From Niastella yeongjuensis (GTDB taxonomy: Bacteria; Bacteroidota; Bacteroidia; Chitinophagales; Chitinophagaceae), in the NCBI RefSeq assembly GCF_900110245.1, contig NZ_FOCZ01000008.1:1-64000 (forward strand): a stretch of 64,000 nt of DNA, in the 5' to 3' direction. Below are positions 1 to 7,660 of the stretch, in pieces. The translations under genes and the position numbers were made by a program. The notes beneath the pieces were generated by a model. It searched no databases. It saw only the letters and a program-made list of their open reading frames with translations, and had not been told where the DNA came from. Each line of letters opens with the position of its first letter. The first letter of the stretch is position 1.

Positions 1-260
1 TTACGGTCCCGGGGAATATTCAGTACCAGGTCGCCTAATGTTTCCGTCTTTACTTTTTTAGGATAGGAGCCATTGCGGCTGTTGCCAGTGTTGTGGCCTT
101 CTTTGCTGTGTTTCTCATAGCCGAGATGTTCATCAAGTTCACCTTTGAGCATCTCTTCCACACCCTGCTTGTAGAGTTCACTGAAAAAAGATTGAAAGTC
201 TTCCTTGCTTTTGAATTGCTTAAAAAAGTCCTTGGGAATTTTTGATTGTTCTTTGTCCAT
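1..260 (-). CDS. IS256-family (mutator-type) transposase, N-terminal part, cut by window edge
   Basis: Translating the minus strand from the ATG at 260 gives 86 open residues running off the left edge. The N-terminal motifs GELDEHLGYEKH, GNSRNGSYPKKVKTE and IPRDR are characteristic of IS256-family DDE transposases, which move the insertion sequence by a copy-out, circle-forming route. The catalytic DDE residues lie outside the window, so intactness cannot be judged. It stands at the left border of an AT-rich accessory stretch. Family identity is confident; the exact IS is not recognised. Confidence 0.88.
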   Translation of the reverse strand, partial: MDKEQSKIPKDFFKQFKSKEDFQSFFSELYKQGVEEMLKGELDEHLGYEKHSKEGHNTGNSRNGSYPKKVKTETLGDLVLNIPRDR

Positions 261-308
261 AAATCTGTATTAAAGGTAATAAAAAATGGGGCCAAATTTT
301 GCGCCGCT

Positions 309-375
309 CCCCAGGCAGGTGCAGCGAAGTGAGGCGCAGCGAAGCGCAGCCGAACGAAGCGAAACCTGCCTGGGG
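309..375. repeat. 12-bp perfect inverted repeat enclosing a GCGAAGC-rich core
   Basis: CCCCAGGCAGGT (309-320) is repeated in inverse as ACCTGCCTGGGG (364-375). The 43 bases between are a purine-rich run of GCAGCGAAG, GCGCAGCGAAG and GAACGAAGC words. It lies about 50 bp upstream of the transposase start, so it may be the terminal part of the IS, or an independent REP/MITE-like palindrome. The purine-rich core does not itself fold well. Bases 261-308 and 376-541 show nothing else recognisable. Confidence 0.6.
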
Positions 376-541
376 AATTAAACCCCTAATACAGTTACTT
401 AATAACGTTTACACAAAGAACTTTATACTACCAATTAAAAGAAAGACCGCCATTCAATTTTCTCAACTCCCTTCTTTCAATTGCCAGCACTCGTCAGTCA
501 ATTTAATTAAGAACAATTTTCAGTAGATGGGACCATCAATC

Positions 542-707
542 AAATTATAGCTGCCTCCAATTTACTTACTACCTCCAGATCAAATGGCAGCATTCCTAAA
601 TCGAATGATGGCTTCCATAATTCCAATGGCAGCCTTCCAAAATGGAATGATAGCTTCCATAATTCAAATGACAGCTGTCTTTTTTCAAATTACAGCCTCA
701 ATAATTA
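542..707. repeat. Degenerate 21-bp-period tandem repeat, array A
   Basis: From about 582 successive units of exactly 21 bp align, beginning near 582, 603, 624, 645, 666 and 687. Their shared core is AATGATRGCTTCCATAATTC, with substitutions at every position. A weaker copy sits at 542-560. Read on the plus strand the array gives degenerate heptads such as MMASIIP, MAAFQNG and MIASIIQ, but nothing supports a translated gene. It lies in about 1 kb of non-coding DNA upstream of a serine recombinase. 708-852 shows no clear unit. Confidence 0.75.
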
Positions 708-852
708 TGTTCCCAATCGGAATAATTCATTTTTTGTCGGCATGTGCTAATTTTTTCACGAAATAAATAAGTTATATCTACAATAAGTTAGTTGGTGATT
801 AGCATAAATTGGTTGAAGGCTAATATAAATTTTCTGGAGTTACCATAATTCA

Positions 853-915
853 CAGGATAGCTTCCATAAATCGAATGATAGCCTCCATAAATCGCATGAT
901 GGCTTCCATGAATTT
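853..915. repeat. Degenerate 21-bp-period tandem repeat, array B (same family as A)
   Basis: Three consecutive 21-bp units at 853-873, 874-894 and 895-915 share the core ATGATAGCCTCCATAAATCG. The sequence clearly belongs with the array at 542-707 and in places matches it better than neighbouring units within that array match each other. The third unit decays into an A/T-rich run. Confidence 0.75.
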
Positions 916-970
916 ATTTTAACCAAAAAAAAATCAATTGCCACCTGCACATGGCTGATTGTGAGTTGCG

Positions 971-1135
971 AATAGCTCATTATGACTCTCCAATACACCA
1001 TTGGCAGTATCGATTAGCCCATTAGGTGAATTAATGTACTTATTGTCACATCGGACAAGACAAAGACGTGAAATCATAATTTTTTCCGTCATTCAATGAG
1101 CTGATGTTGTCAGCCAATGAGCTGAAGCTGTCAAA
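971..1135. repeat. Further 21-bp-phased segments with inverted words
   Basis: At 971-1033 three 21-bp steps begin AATAGCTCATT, AATACACCATT and ATTAGCCCATT. At 1094-1135 two units, CAATGAGCTGATGTTGTCAGC-like, repeat with a 21-bp step. AGCTCATT (about 974) and CATTGGC (about 1000) are the reverse complements of AATGAGCT (1095 and 1116) and GCCAATG (1112), so the two blocks are partly inverted relative to each other. The match is weaker than in the arrays at 582-707 and 853-915. 1136-1452 holds only AT-rich DNA and one short inverted repeat. Confidence 0.5.
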
Positions 1136-1169
1136 AAAAATGTGAATTAGATAAATCGATCAAAGTGAT

Positions 1170-1189
1170 ACAAATCTACTGATATTTGT
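1170..1189. repeat. Short inverted repeat ACAAAT-N8-ATTTGT
   Basis: Six-base arms at 1170-1175 and 1184-1189 lie about 265 bp upstream of the serine recombinase. Small serine recombinases bind short dyad sites, so this could be a subsite, but the arms are AT-rich and could occur by chance. Confidence 0.25.
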
Positions 1190-1452
1190 GTATTTTTTAA
1201 TATATTTGGATAGCCGCAAGTAATTCAAATCGATTTTACGCTCAAATAACAATTGCTTCTTTAATTTGTCCATATGACAACGGTCACTTACTTATGGACA
1301 AAATGGGTTCAGATATCTTTATTTTTTAATTTCAAATAGCCAGTATTGACAGGGGCTTAAGGGCGAACAAAAAATATTTTGGTACTGAAATTCGTCCAAA
1401 AGTAAATCACCGTTTGACGCTGGACATTTGGCTAAAGAAAGATCCAGATCTC

Positions 1453-2124
1453 ATGAAATTGGTAATTGCGTACTATCGTGTATCAACTGGAAAGCAAGGT
1501 AAAAGTGGATTAGGACTGGAAGCTCAACAACATGCAGTGAGGCATCATTGTAATAGCAATGGATTTCAACTGCTGATGGAGATTCAGGAAGTAAAGTCGA
1601 CACGGAAACGAAGAGTGTATTTAGAAAATGCGTTTGCACTTTGTCAAAAGCATCAGGCAGCTTTGATTGTTGCCCGGCTCGATCGTTTAGGCCGTGATGT
1701 AGAGGAGATCGCACGCAACATTAAACTACCGGTTGATATCATCGTTGCTGATAATCCCCATGCAAATCGCTTTACAATACATATTCTGGCTGCAGTCGCA
1801 GAAGAACAACGTCGTTCAATAAGTGAAAATACAAAATCAGCGCTGCAGGCAGCAAAACAAAGAGGGGTATTATTAGGGAAGAATGCGAATGCACTTGCAT
1901 TACAAAATAAAGCAGCGGCTTATAAATTTGCGAAAGAACTTCAACCGCTCCTCTTTAAATTAAATGAAGAGGGTATTTGCAGTACAAGAAAAATAGCAAG
2001 TGAATTAAACAGATTGAAGGTGCCAACATTCAGGCCGGGAGGGCGATGGCATAGAACAAGTGTTCATAATGTACTTTCGAGATTAGAAATGACCAAAAAT
2101 AAAGAGGCTGCCCCACACAAATAA
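1453..2124 (+). CDS. Small serine recombinase (resolvase/invertase family)
   Basis: A 223-residue protein with the resolvase N-terminal fold: YYRVST at residues 7-12 (nucleophile Ser11, Arg9), ARLDRLGRD at 74-82 and EEQRRSISENT at 117-127, all typical active-site or dimer-interface segments. Residues from about 150 form a basic helical tail with a probable helix-turn-helix. The family cuts and rejoins DNA through a phosphoserine link. I start at the ATG at 1453 because YYRVST must lie near the N terminus; an in-frame TTG at 1414 would add 13 residues. It is far shorter than the large serine integrases. The repeat-filled non-coding DNA just upstream could hold its targets. No partner resolution site is recognised. 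Confidence 0.9.
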   Translation: MKLVIAYYRVSTGKQGKSGLGLEAQQHAVRHHCNSNGFQLLMEIQEVKSTRKRRVYLENAFALCQKHQAALIVARLDRLGRDVEEIARNIKLPVDIIVADNPHANRFTIHILAAVAEEQRRSISENTKSALQAAKQRGVLLGKNANALALQNKAAAYKFAKELQPLLFKLNEEGICSTRKIASELNRLKVPTFRPGGRWHRTSVHNVLSRLEMTKNKEAAPHK

Positions 2125-2287
2125 TAATAAGGAACAATGCATGTGTAAGTAAATACGCTTTTAAAATGGTTTAGAACTACCAAAACACTACAGCAGAAAT
2201 GATAAAAACTATCAATTTTTTGGTACCTTCACCCTATAAATACTTCCCTCCACCCAGTTTATTATTCAATTTTTCGATACTAGCCGA

Positions 2288-2899
2288 ATGAACGCGGACA
2301 TCCGAAATAAAGCTTTTACACAAGATCAGATTAACAAGATTGGGAACACTATAATATACTTCTCAAATAAAATTCCTGATCTAAATAGAACAAAGATCTT
2401 AAGTCTGCTTTTTATAATTGAAGAAGCATGCATTAAAAAGTTTGGACACCACTTCTTTGGTATCGATTTTCAACTTTGGAAATCCGGACCGATAATAAAG
2501 GATATTTTCATTGACCTGTCTTATGAAACACCGATACTTTTAAATGAATTTATCAAACAGGAGAGCGAACATTCCAGCAATTTTATAGCCAATAAGACAT
2601 TTAACAATGATGAATTCAGCGACAACGATATTGAACTAATGGATTTGATTATCAATTTTGCTAGTGAAAAATCTGCATCAAATTTAGTCGATCACACGCA
2701 AAGCCCGCATTCACTTTGGAGGAAATCGGCTATTCAATATGGTGTTCTCGAGTCCCTGGAAACTGATCTGCTAAATAGTACAGAATACACGATTGACTTT
2801 AGTCTTTTATTTGATAACTCCTCCATGCCTTCATATTTAAAAGAGAGATTTGAAGAATCGAAAGAAAATCTGGAATTTGTGAAGCATTTAAAACGATAG
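2288..2899 (+). CDS. Panacea (SocA/DUF4065-like) domain protein, probable antitoxin
   Basis: A 203-residue, AT-rich, mostly helical protein. The segment around residues 38-75, with a hydrophobic helix, a Lys-Phe-Gly turn and a W-K-S-G-P-I motif (compare the family's W-x-x-G-P-V), resembles Panacea domains. These are established as promiscuous antitoxin domains that neutralise many different toxins, and as proteolytic adaptors in the SocAB system. The next gene begins 3 bp after its stop, which suggests a two-gene toxin-antitoxin operon. The composition and the neighbouring recombinase and IS point to horizontal acquisition. The domain call is from pattern memory, so moderate. Confidence 0.65.
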   Translation: MNADIRNKAFTQDQINKIGNTIIYFSNKIPDLNRTKILSLLFIIEEACIKKFGHHFFGIDFQLWKSGPIIKDIFIDLSYETPILLNEFIKQESEHSSNFIANKTFNNDEFSDNDIELMDLIINFASEKSASNLVDHTQSPHSLWRKSAIQYGVLESLETDLLNSTEYTIDFSLLFDNSSMPSYLKERFEESKENLEFVKHLKR

Positions 2900-2902
2900 G
2901 GC

Positions 2903-3346
2903 TTGTTTTTACCAGGACAAATTATTTATTTCCCGGATTTTTTCTTCAAGAATGGCAATACCGCCAAACCCAAATACTTCATTGTTTTAGCTAAAAATGA
3001 AAATGATATTATTGTCGGCGCTTTGCCAACAAGAAGTAACAACGTGCCTTCGTTTGTAACGGTACCGCATGGGTGCATTAATATAGATGAAAGATGTTAT
3101 AATTGTTATGTATTTGAGAAGGACAAGGTCGTGGGTAAAAAAGGATTTAAGTTTTACGAACCCACATTTATCTATGGCCATCAAATTGAGGATTACAAAA
3201 TTGCAATTTTTGAGCAGGTGTATCCAATAGAGGGGGTGGATTACCATATTTTGGATCTATTGACTGATGCGGAATTTACATCATTGAAAAACTGTTTGCT
3301 GAATAGTACAAGTGTTAAAAATAAGATCAAAAATTACCTCCGTTAA
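2903..3346 (+). CDS. Small PemK/MazF-like protein, probable toxin partner of the Panacea protein
   Basis: A 147-residue protein starting at TTG, 3 bp after the Panacea-like gene. The alternative start codon is chosen because PGQIIYFP, the first beta strand, begins two residues later. The N-terminal half (GQIIYFP, then KPKYFIVLA and IIVGALPT) follows the SH3-like barrel of MazF/PemK ribonucleases, whose order is G-D-I-v, K-P-R-p-v-l-v-l, then v-v-v-a-p-i-T. The typical catalytic Arg of that loop is Lys here (KPKY). Residues 60-147 are longer than usual and contain three Cys. It could be a non-nuclease relative; the assignment rests on weak fold resemblance plus context. Confidence 0.45.
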   Translation: MFLPGQIIYFPDFFFKNGNTAKPKYFIVLAKNENDIIVGALPTRSNNVPSFVTVPHGCINIDERCYNCYVFEKDKVVGKKGFKFYEPTFIYGHQIEDYKIAIFEQVYPIEGVDYHILDLLTDAEFTSLKNCLLNSTSVKNKIKNYLR

Positions 3347-3443
3347 GTATTTACTTCTTCTTTCTTAGTATATAAGATTGATAAATAATTGGTTACATTG
3401 AATTCTTGGGATATTAGCAAGAAAATAGTTGCTTTGTACTCAT

Positions 3444-4286
3444 ATGAACTACACAACATTTATCCAACCTAAGGAGGCAGCTGAAAATCTGAATAATCCT
3501 AACTTTCTTTTTATTGATTGTAGCTATTCCCTGGCTGATAAAAACTGGGGAGCAACCGAATATGAGAAGGCGCATATTCCCGGCGCTTTATATGCAGACC
3601 TGCACGATGATCTTTCTGGTGAAATTATAGCTGGTAAAACAAGCAGGCACCCATTGCCGCAGAAAGAAGCGCTGGTAAAATTATTTTCAAACTGGGGTAT
3701 AGATAAAAATGTGCAGGTGGTTGCCTACGATGCTACTGCCGGGTTCATGGCTGCTGCCAGGTTATGGTGGTTGTTACGTTGGGCCGGACATGAAAATGTA
3801 GCGGTATTGAATGGTGGAAAGGGTGCATGGACTGCAGCAGGATATCCATTGACCAATGCGGTAAGATCTCTGCAACAAAAGGACTTTGTTGCCAGTTTTA
3901 ATGATAACCTGCTAGCCTCTGCAACGGAAGTGCTGGCCTCTATTGAAGCAGGTAATACCTGTCTTATTGATTCCAGAACTGCCGACAGATATGCCGGACA
4001 AAATGAAACTATAGACCCTGTGGCCGGTCATATCCCAACTGCTGTATCTAAACCATTCAATGCCAAAATAGGAGCAGAAGGCGTAGCTGAGCCTTCCGTA
4101 TATAAAGAACATTTCAAAGACGAATATGCGAAAGGAAATGTTGTGTTTTATTGCGGCTCTGGTGTAACTGCAGCATACAATGTATTATTGTCTGTATATG
4201 CCGGTTATCCGATACCGAAATTATATGCAGGTTCCTGGAGTGAATGGATCACAGACGCTGCCAGACCTGTAGTAACAGGTGCATAA
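3444..4286 (+). CDS. sseA: 3-mercaptopyruvate/thiosulfate sulfurtransferase (two rhodanese domains)
   Basis: A 280-residue tandem rhodanese. The N-terminal domain (about 5-135) lacks a catalytic Cys. The C-terminal domain carries the active-site loop CGSGVTA with Cys237, the form typical of 3-mercaptopyruvate sulfurtransferases rather than the CRxGxR loop of thiosulfate enzymes. It moves sulfane sulfur to thiol acceptors or cyanide in the cytoplasm. The ATG at 3444 fits the family start; a TTG at 3429 would add five residues without support. It is the first core-like gene to the right of the AT-rich island, and its base composition returns to the window average. Confidence 0.9.
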   Translation: MNYTTFIQPKEAAENLNNPNFLFIDCSYSLADKNWGATEYEKAHIPGALYADLHDDLSGEIIAGKTSRHPLPQKEALVKLFSNWGIDKNVQVVAYDATAGFMAAARLWWLLRWAGHENVAVLNGGKGAWTAAGYPLTNAVRSLQQKDFVASFNDNLLASATEVLASIEAGNTCLIDSRTADRYAGQNETIDPVAGHIPTAVSKPFNAKIGAEGVAEPSVYKEHFKDEYAKGNVVFYCGSGVTAAYNVLLSVYAGYPIPKLYAGSWSEWITDAARPVVTGA

Positions 4287-4328
4287 TGCCCGGTGAAAAA
4301 AATATTGAAAAATGATAAAACCCAACCC

Positions 4329-5366
4329 ATGTTCAAAAAGCTTTTTTCATCCCATGCCAAATTAGTAGAAGATATCAGAAATGATAACTACAATAACTGG
4401 GAATCCCATTTCAATAATTATAACAACACCAATAGTAAAAAAGCCGATCCTGTTAAGCTGCAATCACTGGGACTGGAGATCTATGAAAAACACCTGCAGG
4501 ATGTTATTCAGGATTATGCCATCACTGATGACGAGAAAAAAGGGCTCATCAAAATAAAAGAATATTTTCAGCTGTCCGATGCGGCCATCAATACCGTTAA
4601 AAGCAAGTACGCAAAAAATGCGGTTGCCGGGCTTTCAAAACAAAAACTGGCCGACAATCATTTATCCGAGGAAGAAATTCAGGAGATTGGGCTGTTTGCA
4701 AAAGAGTTGAATGTTTCAGATGAGGAAGTAACCCGCATTAATCAACAAAATGCATTGGAATTATATCAGAATGCCGTTAGGGATGTGATCTCAGATCAGC
4801 TGGTAACTGCTGATGAACAACAAACATTGAAACAGCTGGCGCAAACACTGGGTATCGATATCAGACAGGCTACCCTTGATAAAAAACTGAAGGAAGATTA
4901 TTATTACCTCGTATTATTAAATGCCCTGGAGCAAGGTTATTTGCCGCAATGCAAACAACCTACTGTGGTAATACAAAACGATGAAGTTGCTTACTGGGAA
5001 ATCAGTTCAAATTTCGTGTTCGCAAGAACCAATACAACCGGGTATTTCAGCCAAAGCAGCAAGGAAGGATTTAAAGCAACAAAAGGCGTATCGTACCAAT
5101 TGGGTTCCAGCAGAAACTCGCCTATCAGGGAACATGTACTTGACAACCTGCCGGGTATTTTTGCCATAACAAATAAAGGGGTGGTATTTGCTGCGCAACA
5201 GCAATCCTTTGCAATCCCATTTACTCAATTACATGCATTCGATACGTATACTGACGGCATTGGTTTACAAAAACAGCAAACAGAGCTGCTTTTACAATTT
5301 TATGATAAGCAAATGTCAGAAGTGATTTTTAAAGTGCTCACCAACGCTATCAATGCCCACACATAA
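4329..5366 (+). CDS. Uncharacterised protein: TerB-like helical repeats plus C-terminal PH-like domain
   Basis: The function is not recognised. From the ATG at 4329 (GTG at 4293 is an alternative adding 12 residues) the protein is 345 residues. Residues about 40-190 are helical and contain three similar units, each a D/E-rich turn followed by a helix ending in an amphipathic LGI or LNV segment, resembling TerB/EF-hand-like repeats. Residues about 210-345 are beta-rich with a GVSYQLGSSRNSP loop and a GIFAITNKGVVFA strand pair, a pattern of PH/GRAM-like domains. No signal peptide or membrane segment, so cytoplasmic. It starts about 40 bp after the sulfurtransferase and may share its transcript. 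Confidence 0.6.
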   Translation: MFKKLFSSHAKLVEDIRNDNYNNWESHFNNYNNTNSKKADPVKLQSLGLEIYEKHLQDVIQDYAITDDEKKGLIKIKEYFQLSDAAINTVKSKYAKNAVAGLSKQKLADNHLSEEEIQEIGLFAKELNVSDEEVTRINQQNALELYQNAVRDVISDQLVTADEQQTLKQLAQTLGIDIRQATLDKKLKEDYYYLVLLNALEQGYLPQCKQPTVVIQNDEVAYWEISSNFVFARTNTTGYFSQSSKEGFKATKGVSYQLGSSRNSPIREHVLDNLPGIFAITNKGVVFAAQQQSFAIPFTQLHAFDTYTDGIGLQKQQTELLLQFYDKQMSEVIFKVLTNAINAHT

Positions 5367-5370
5367 AAAT

Positions 5371-5401
5371 AAAAAGGCCCCGACATTGTCAGGGCCTTTT
5401 T
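5371..5401. terminator. Bidirectional intrinsic terminator between convergent genes
   Basis: AAAAAGGCCC (5371-5380) pairs with GGGCCTTTTT (5392-5401), and an inner GAC/GTC extends the stem. A-run and T-run flank the GC stem on both strands, so it can stop transcription from both the TerB-like gene and the convergent beta-helix gene. Confidence 0.85.
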
Positions 5402-5414
5402 ATTTTCTGGTTGT

Positions 5415-7385
5415 TTACTTCTTCGTAAACATAATGCTTTCACCCTTACTGGTCTTATTATCCAATAATTTTATTGCATAAGTGCCCTTCGGCAGATCGC
5501 TTACATTAAGTTGTACCTGGTTGCCGGTGGTGGTGATCCTGGTTTTTCTTAATTCCACGCCAGACATATTTACCAACACCATTTCTTTATTCTGCAGATC
5601 AGTGGCCGTTGTTTTTACATACACAAAATCCTGGGCCGGGTTGGGGTAAACGGTCAGGGAGAGACTGTTGTTGGCGTTATCTGTTGCAGTAGTGCTCTTG
5701 ATTGTAACGACTTGCGAGTAAGGACCATCGCTTCCTTTTTCTACTGCTTTGATGCGGTAATACTGCACATCACCGGTTTTGTTTACGTCCGCATACATAT
5801 ATCTTGTGCTGCTTGCACCAGCTTTTGCATTGTATGGCACGTCTGCAATTTTGCTGAAGGTATTACCATCATTGCTTTTTTCCACCTCAAAGTGATTGGC
5901 ACCATCATTGGTAGTTTCCCATACAATTGTATTTGCCAGGGTGCCTGGCAGACCTTTAACAGACAGGAATTGCACAGGCAGGGTACTCATTATTCTGGTC
6001 GTCATACCCTGTTGGGCAATACCGGCATCGTACATGCCATCAGTAGGAACGGCCTGATCGAAAAAGTCTTTGTCAAGGCCAATGCCAGTGTTTTGTCCAA
6101 TATTTAAAGCTGCGCTGAATAAGCTCAGGGCGAAGTCCCATTGATTAGGATCGCTGTCACTTGTATTGGCGAACACCTGATCGTTTGCATTCAATTTCTT
6201 TTCTGAACCATCCATATTAAAACCCATAAGTCCACCAGCCAAATGATACAGGTTACTTTGGTGGATCAGCTGTGGGCCGTTAAAAGGTTGAATGTTAGGG
6301 TCGGTGATGTTGGAACCGGTGGCTATCCAGAAGATATTGTTCTTCATGGTTAGCACGTTCGAAACCCAGGGCGTTGATGCTATGCCTATCATGTTTCTGA
6401 CATCAGGCAAACGAGGGGCATGTGTTTCAATAACATTGTTATTATAAAACTGCAGGTTCCGCACATCCACACCATAACCGTTATTTGTGTTTATCCAGAA
6501 TACGTGTCCATTATTGATCAACAAATTGTATCCAACCACATTGTTGAGCGCCTGTTGGCCAGATGAGCTGCCGAACTCCATAAAGCCCAGGTTCTCGCTG
6601 CATTTGTTATACAGTATCTTATTATTGCTAACCGCCCCATACATTTCAATAGCGCCACCGTCGATTTGATAATCGTAGCTATTGCTGTAGCATTCCTGAA
6701 TAATATTTCGGGTGATGGTATTGTTGGAGCCGCCGATCATGATACCCATGGCACCGAAATCGTCCCATTGAACATCGGGTGTATTCAGGATCATTCGCAA
6801 ATTCATGATGGTACAATCTGAAACGGTATTATCGCTTCCACCATCGATGGATACGCCGCAGCCCAACTTTGAGATGGTAACGTTCTTAATTACATTATGT
6901 GAACCGTTGCCGTTGGTACCGTAGATATAAACGCCGTAACCAACATTGGCGGTTACATTATGATTCCACCAGGGCGTGTAATCATCAGTCAGCTCAAGAC
7001 CATCAACCACAATGTAATTGGCCTGGTTCAGCCGGATGATGGTTCTGTCGTAGACGTTTTGTTCCGTGGGACTGTTTACGTTGTACTGCATCTTGGGCGC
7101 ATTGCCTGCTCCATAGCCCATGATCACAATGGGGGCGCCGGCGCTCCCCGAACTGTTGATGGACAGGGTGCCGGTATACCATTGGTCGCGTTTCAGGAAA
7201 AGGGTGTCACCGGGCTTGAAGTAGTTGATGTACCATGGTATATCATTTATAGATCTCCATGGGTCTGTCATTGTTCCTTTGTTTAATCCCCAATTTGAGG
7301 GATCCACATAATAGTTAGTGGCATAGGAATGCATGGTCCCTAACAACAATAGTGCTATGAGACACAGGGATACTGGTGTTTTCAT
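5415..7385 (-). CDS. Secreted right-handed beta-helix protein with T9SS sorting domain
   Basis: A 656-residue exported protein. Residues 1-22 are a Sec signal peptide. Residues about 25-430 carry repeated N-x-I/V-x-x-N strands (for example HNVIKNVTISKLG and NNTITRNIIQE) of a parallel beta-helix, the fold of pectate lyases and other polysaccharide-acting enzymes. About 470-560 look like a fibronectin/beta-sandwich linker, and the last 80 residues (YPNPAQDFVYV, then GTYAIKLLDN) are a type A T9SS C-terminal signal. Such proteins are exported through the Por/T9SS machinery to the surface or medium. No catalytic residues can be assigned; a glycan substrate is only inferred. Its neighbours do not suggest a pathway. 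Confidence 0.85.
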   Translation of the reverse strand: MKTPVSLCLIALLLLGTMHSYATNYYVDPSNWGLNKGTMTDPWRSINDIPWYINYFKPGDTLFLKRDQWYTGTLSINSSGSAGAPIVIMGYGAGNAPKMQYNVNSPTEQNVYDRTIIRLNQANYIVVDGLELTDDYTPWWNHNVTANVGYGVYIYGTNGNGSHNVIKNVTISKLGCGVSIDGGSDNTVSDCTIMNLRMILNTPDVQWDDFGAMGIMIGGSNNTITRNIIQECYSNSYDYQIDGGAIEMYGAVSNNKILYNKCSENLGFMEFGSSSGQQALNNVVGYNLLINNGHVFWINTNNGYGVDVRNLQFYNNNVIETHAPRLPDVRNMIGIASTPWVSNVLTMKNNIFWIATGSNITDPNIQPFNGPQLIHQSNLYHLAGGLMGFNMDGSEKKLNANDQVFANTSDSDPNQWDFALSLFSAALNIGQNTGIGLDKDFFDQAVPTDGMYDAGIAQQGMTTRIMSTLPVQFLSVKGLPGTLANTIVWETTNDGANHFEVEKSNDGNTFSKIADVPYNAKAGASSTRYMYADVNKTGDVQYYRIKAVEKGSDGPYSQVVTIKSTTATDNANNSLSLTVYPNPAQDFVYVKTTATDLQNKEMVLVNMSGVELRKTRITTTGNQVQLNVSDLPKGTYAIKLLDNKTSKGESIMFTKK

Positions 7386-7632
7386 TGTTTTTCAAAGATT
7401 AATCAGGCCTTTAAAATAATGGTGTAGCAAAACTAGGTCATTCAGAAACCTGGAAAAACAGCTATATCTGTCGTATAAACAGTTATGCTTATTTTGGTGC
7501 AATGAGCAACATCTATTGTGCCAAGAATTACGACGGGCAGGTAATTCCCCACATTAAAAATAAACCTGATTTGCGTTGATGTTGCTACGTCATGTAATAA
7601 TTTCTTAATATACAATCACCAAAAACCCTTAA

Positions 7633-7656
7633 TAAGTTTGCACCTTCAAATAGGTG
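7633..7656 (+). promoter_or_regulatory. Possible Bacteroidota -7 box and leader inverted repeat before fecI
   Basis: TAAGTTTG at 7633-7640 matches the TAnnTTTG -7 consensus; no convincing TTTG lies 19-20 bp upstream. CACCT (7641-7645) and AGGTG (7652-7656) form a small dyad 4 bp before the sigma-factor ATG. Bases 7386-7632 hold nothing else recognisable. Confidence 0.3.
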
Positions 7657-7660
7657 TAGG

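Noticed and set aside
584-766. 60-residue open frame through the 21-bp array
   Set aside because: It only reads the repeat as hydrophobic heptads; there is no ribosome site, and the same unit in the second array lacks a start of its own in a comparable place.
542-1135. CRISPR array
   Set aside because: Units abut with no unique spacers of constant length and no cas genes are present.
1414-1452. TTG start giving a longer recombinase
   Set aside because: The extension is not resolvase-like and the Ser motif would be displaced from its conserved position.
2221-2244. Promoter TTTG then TATAAATA before the Panacea gene
   Set aside because: The gap is only 12 bp, against about 19 expected, so it does not fit the consensus.
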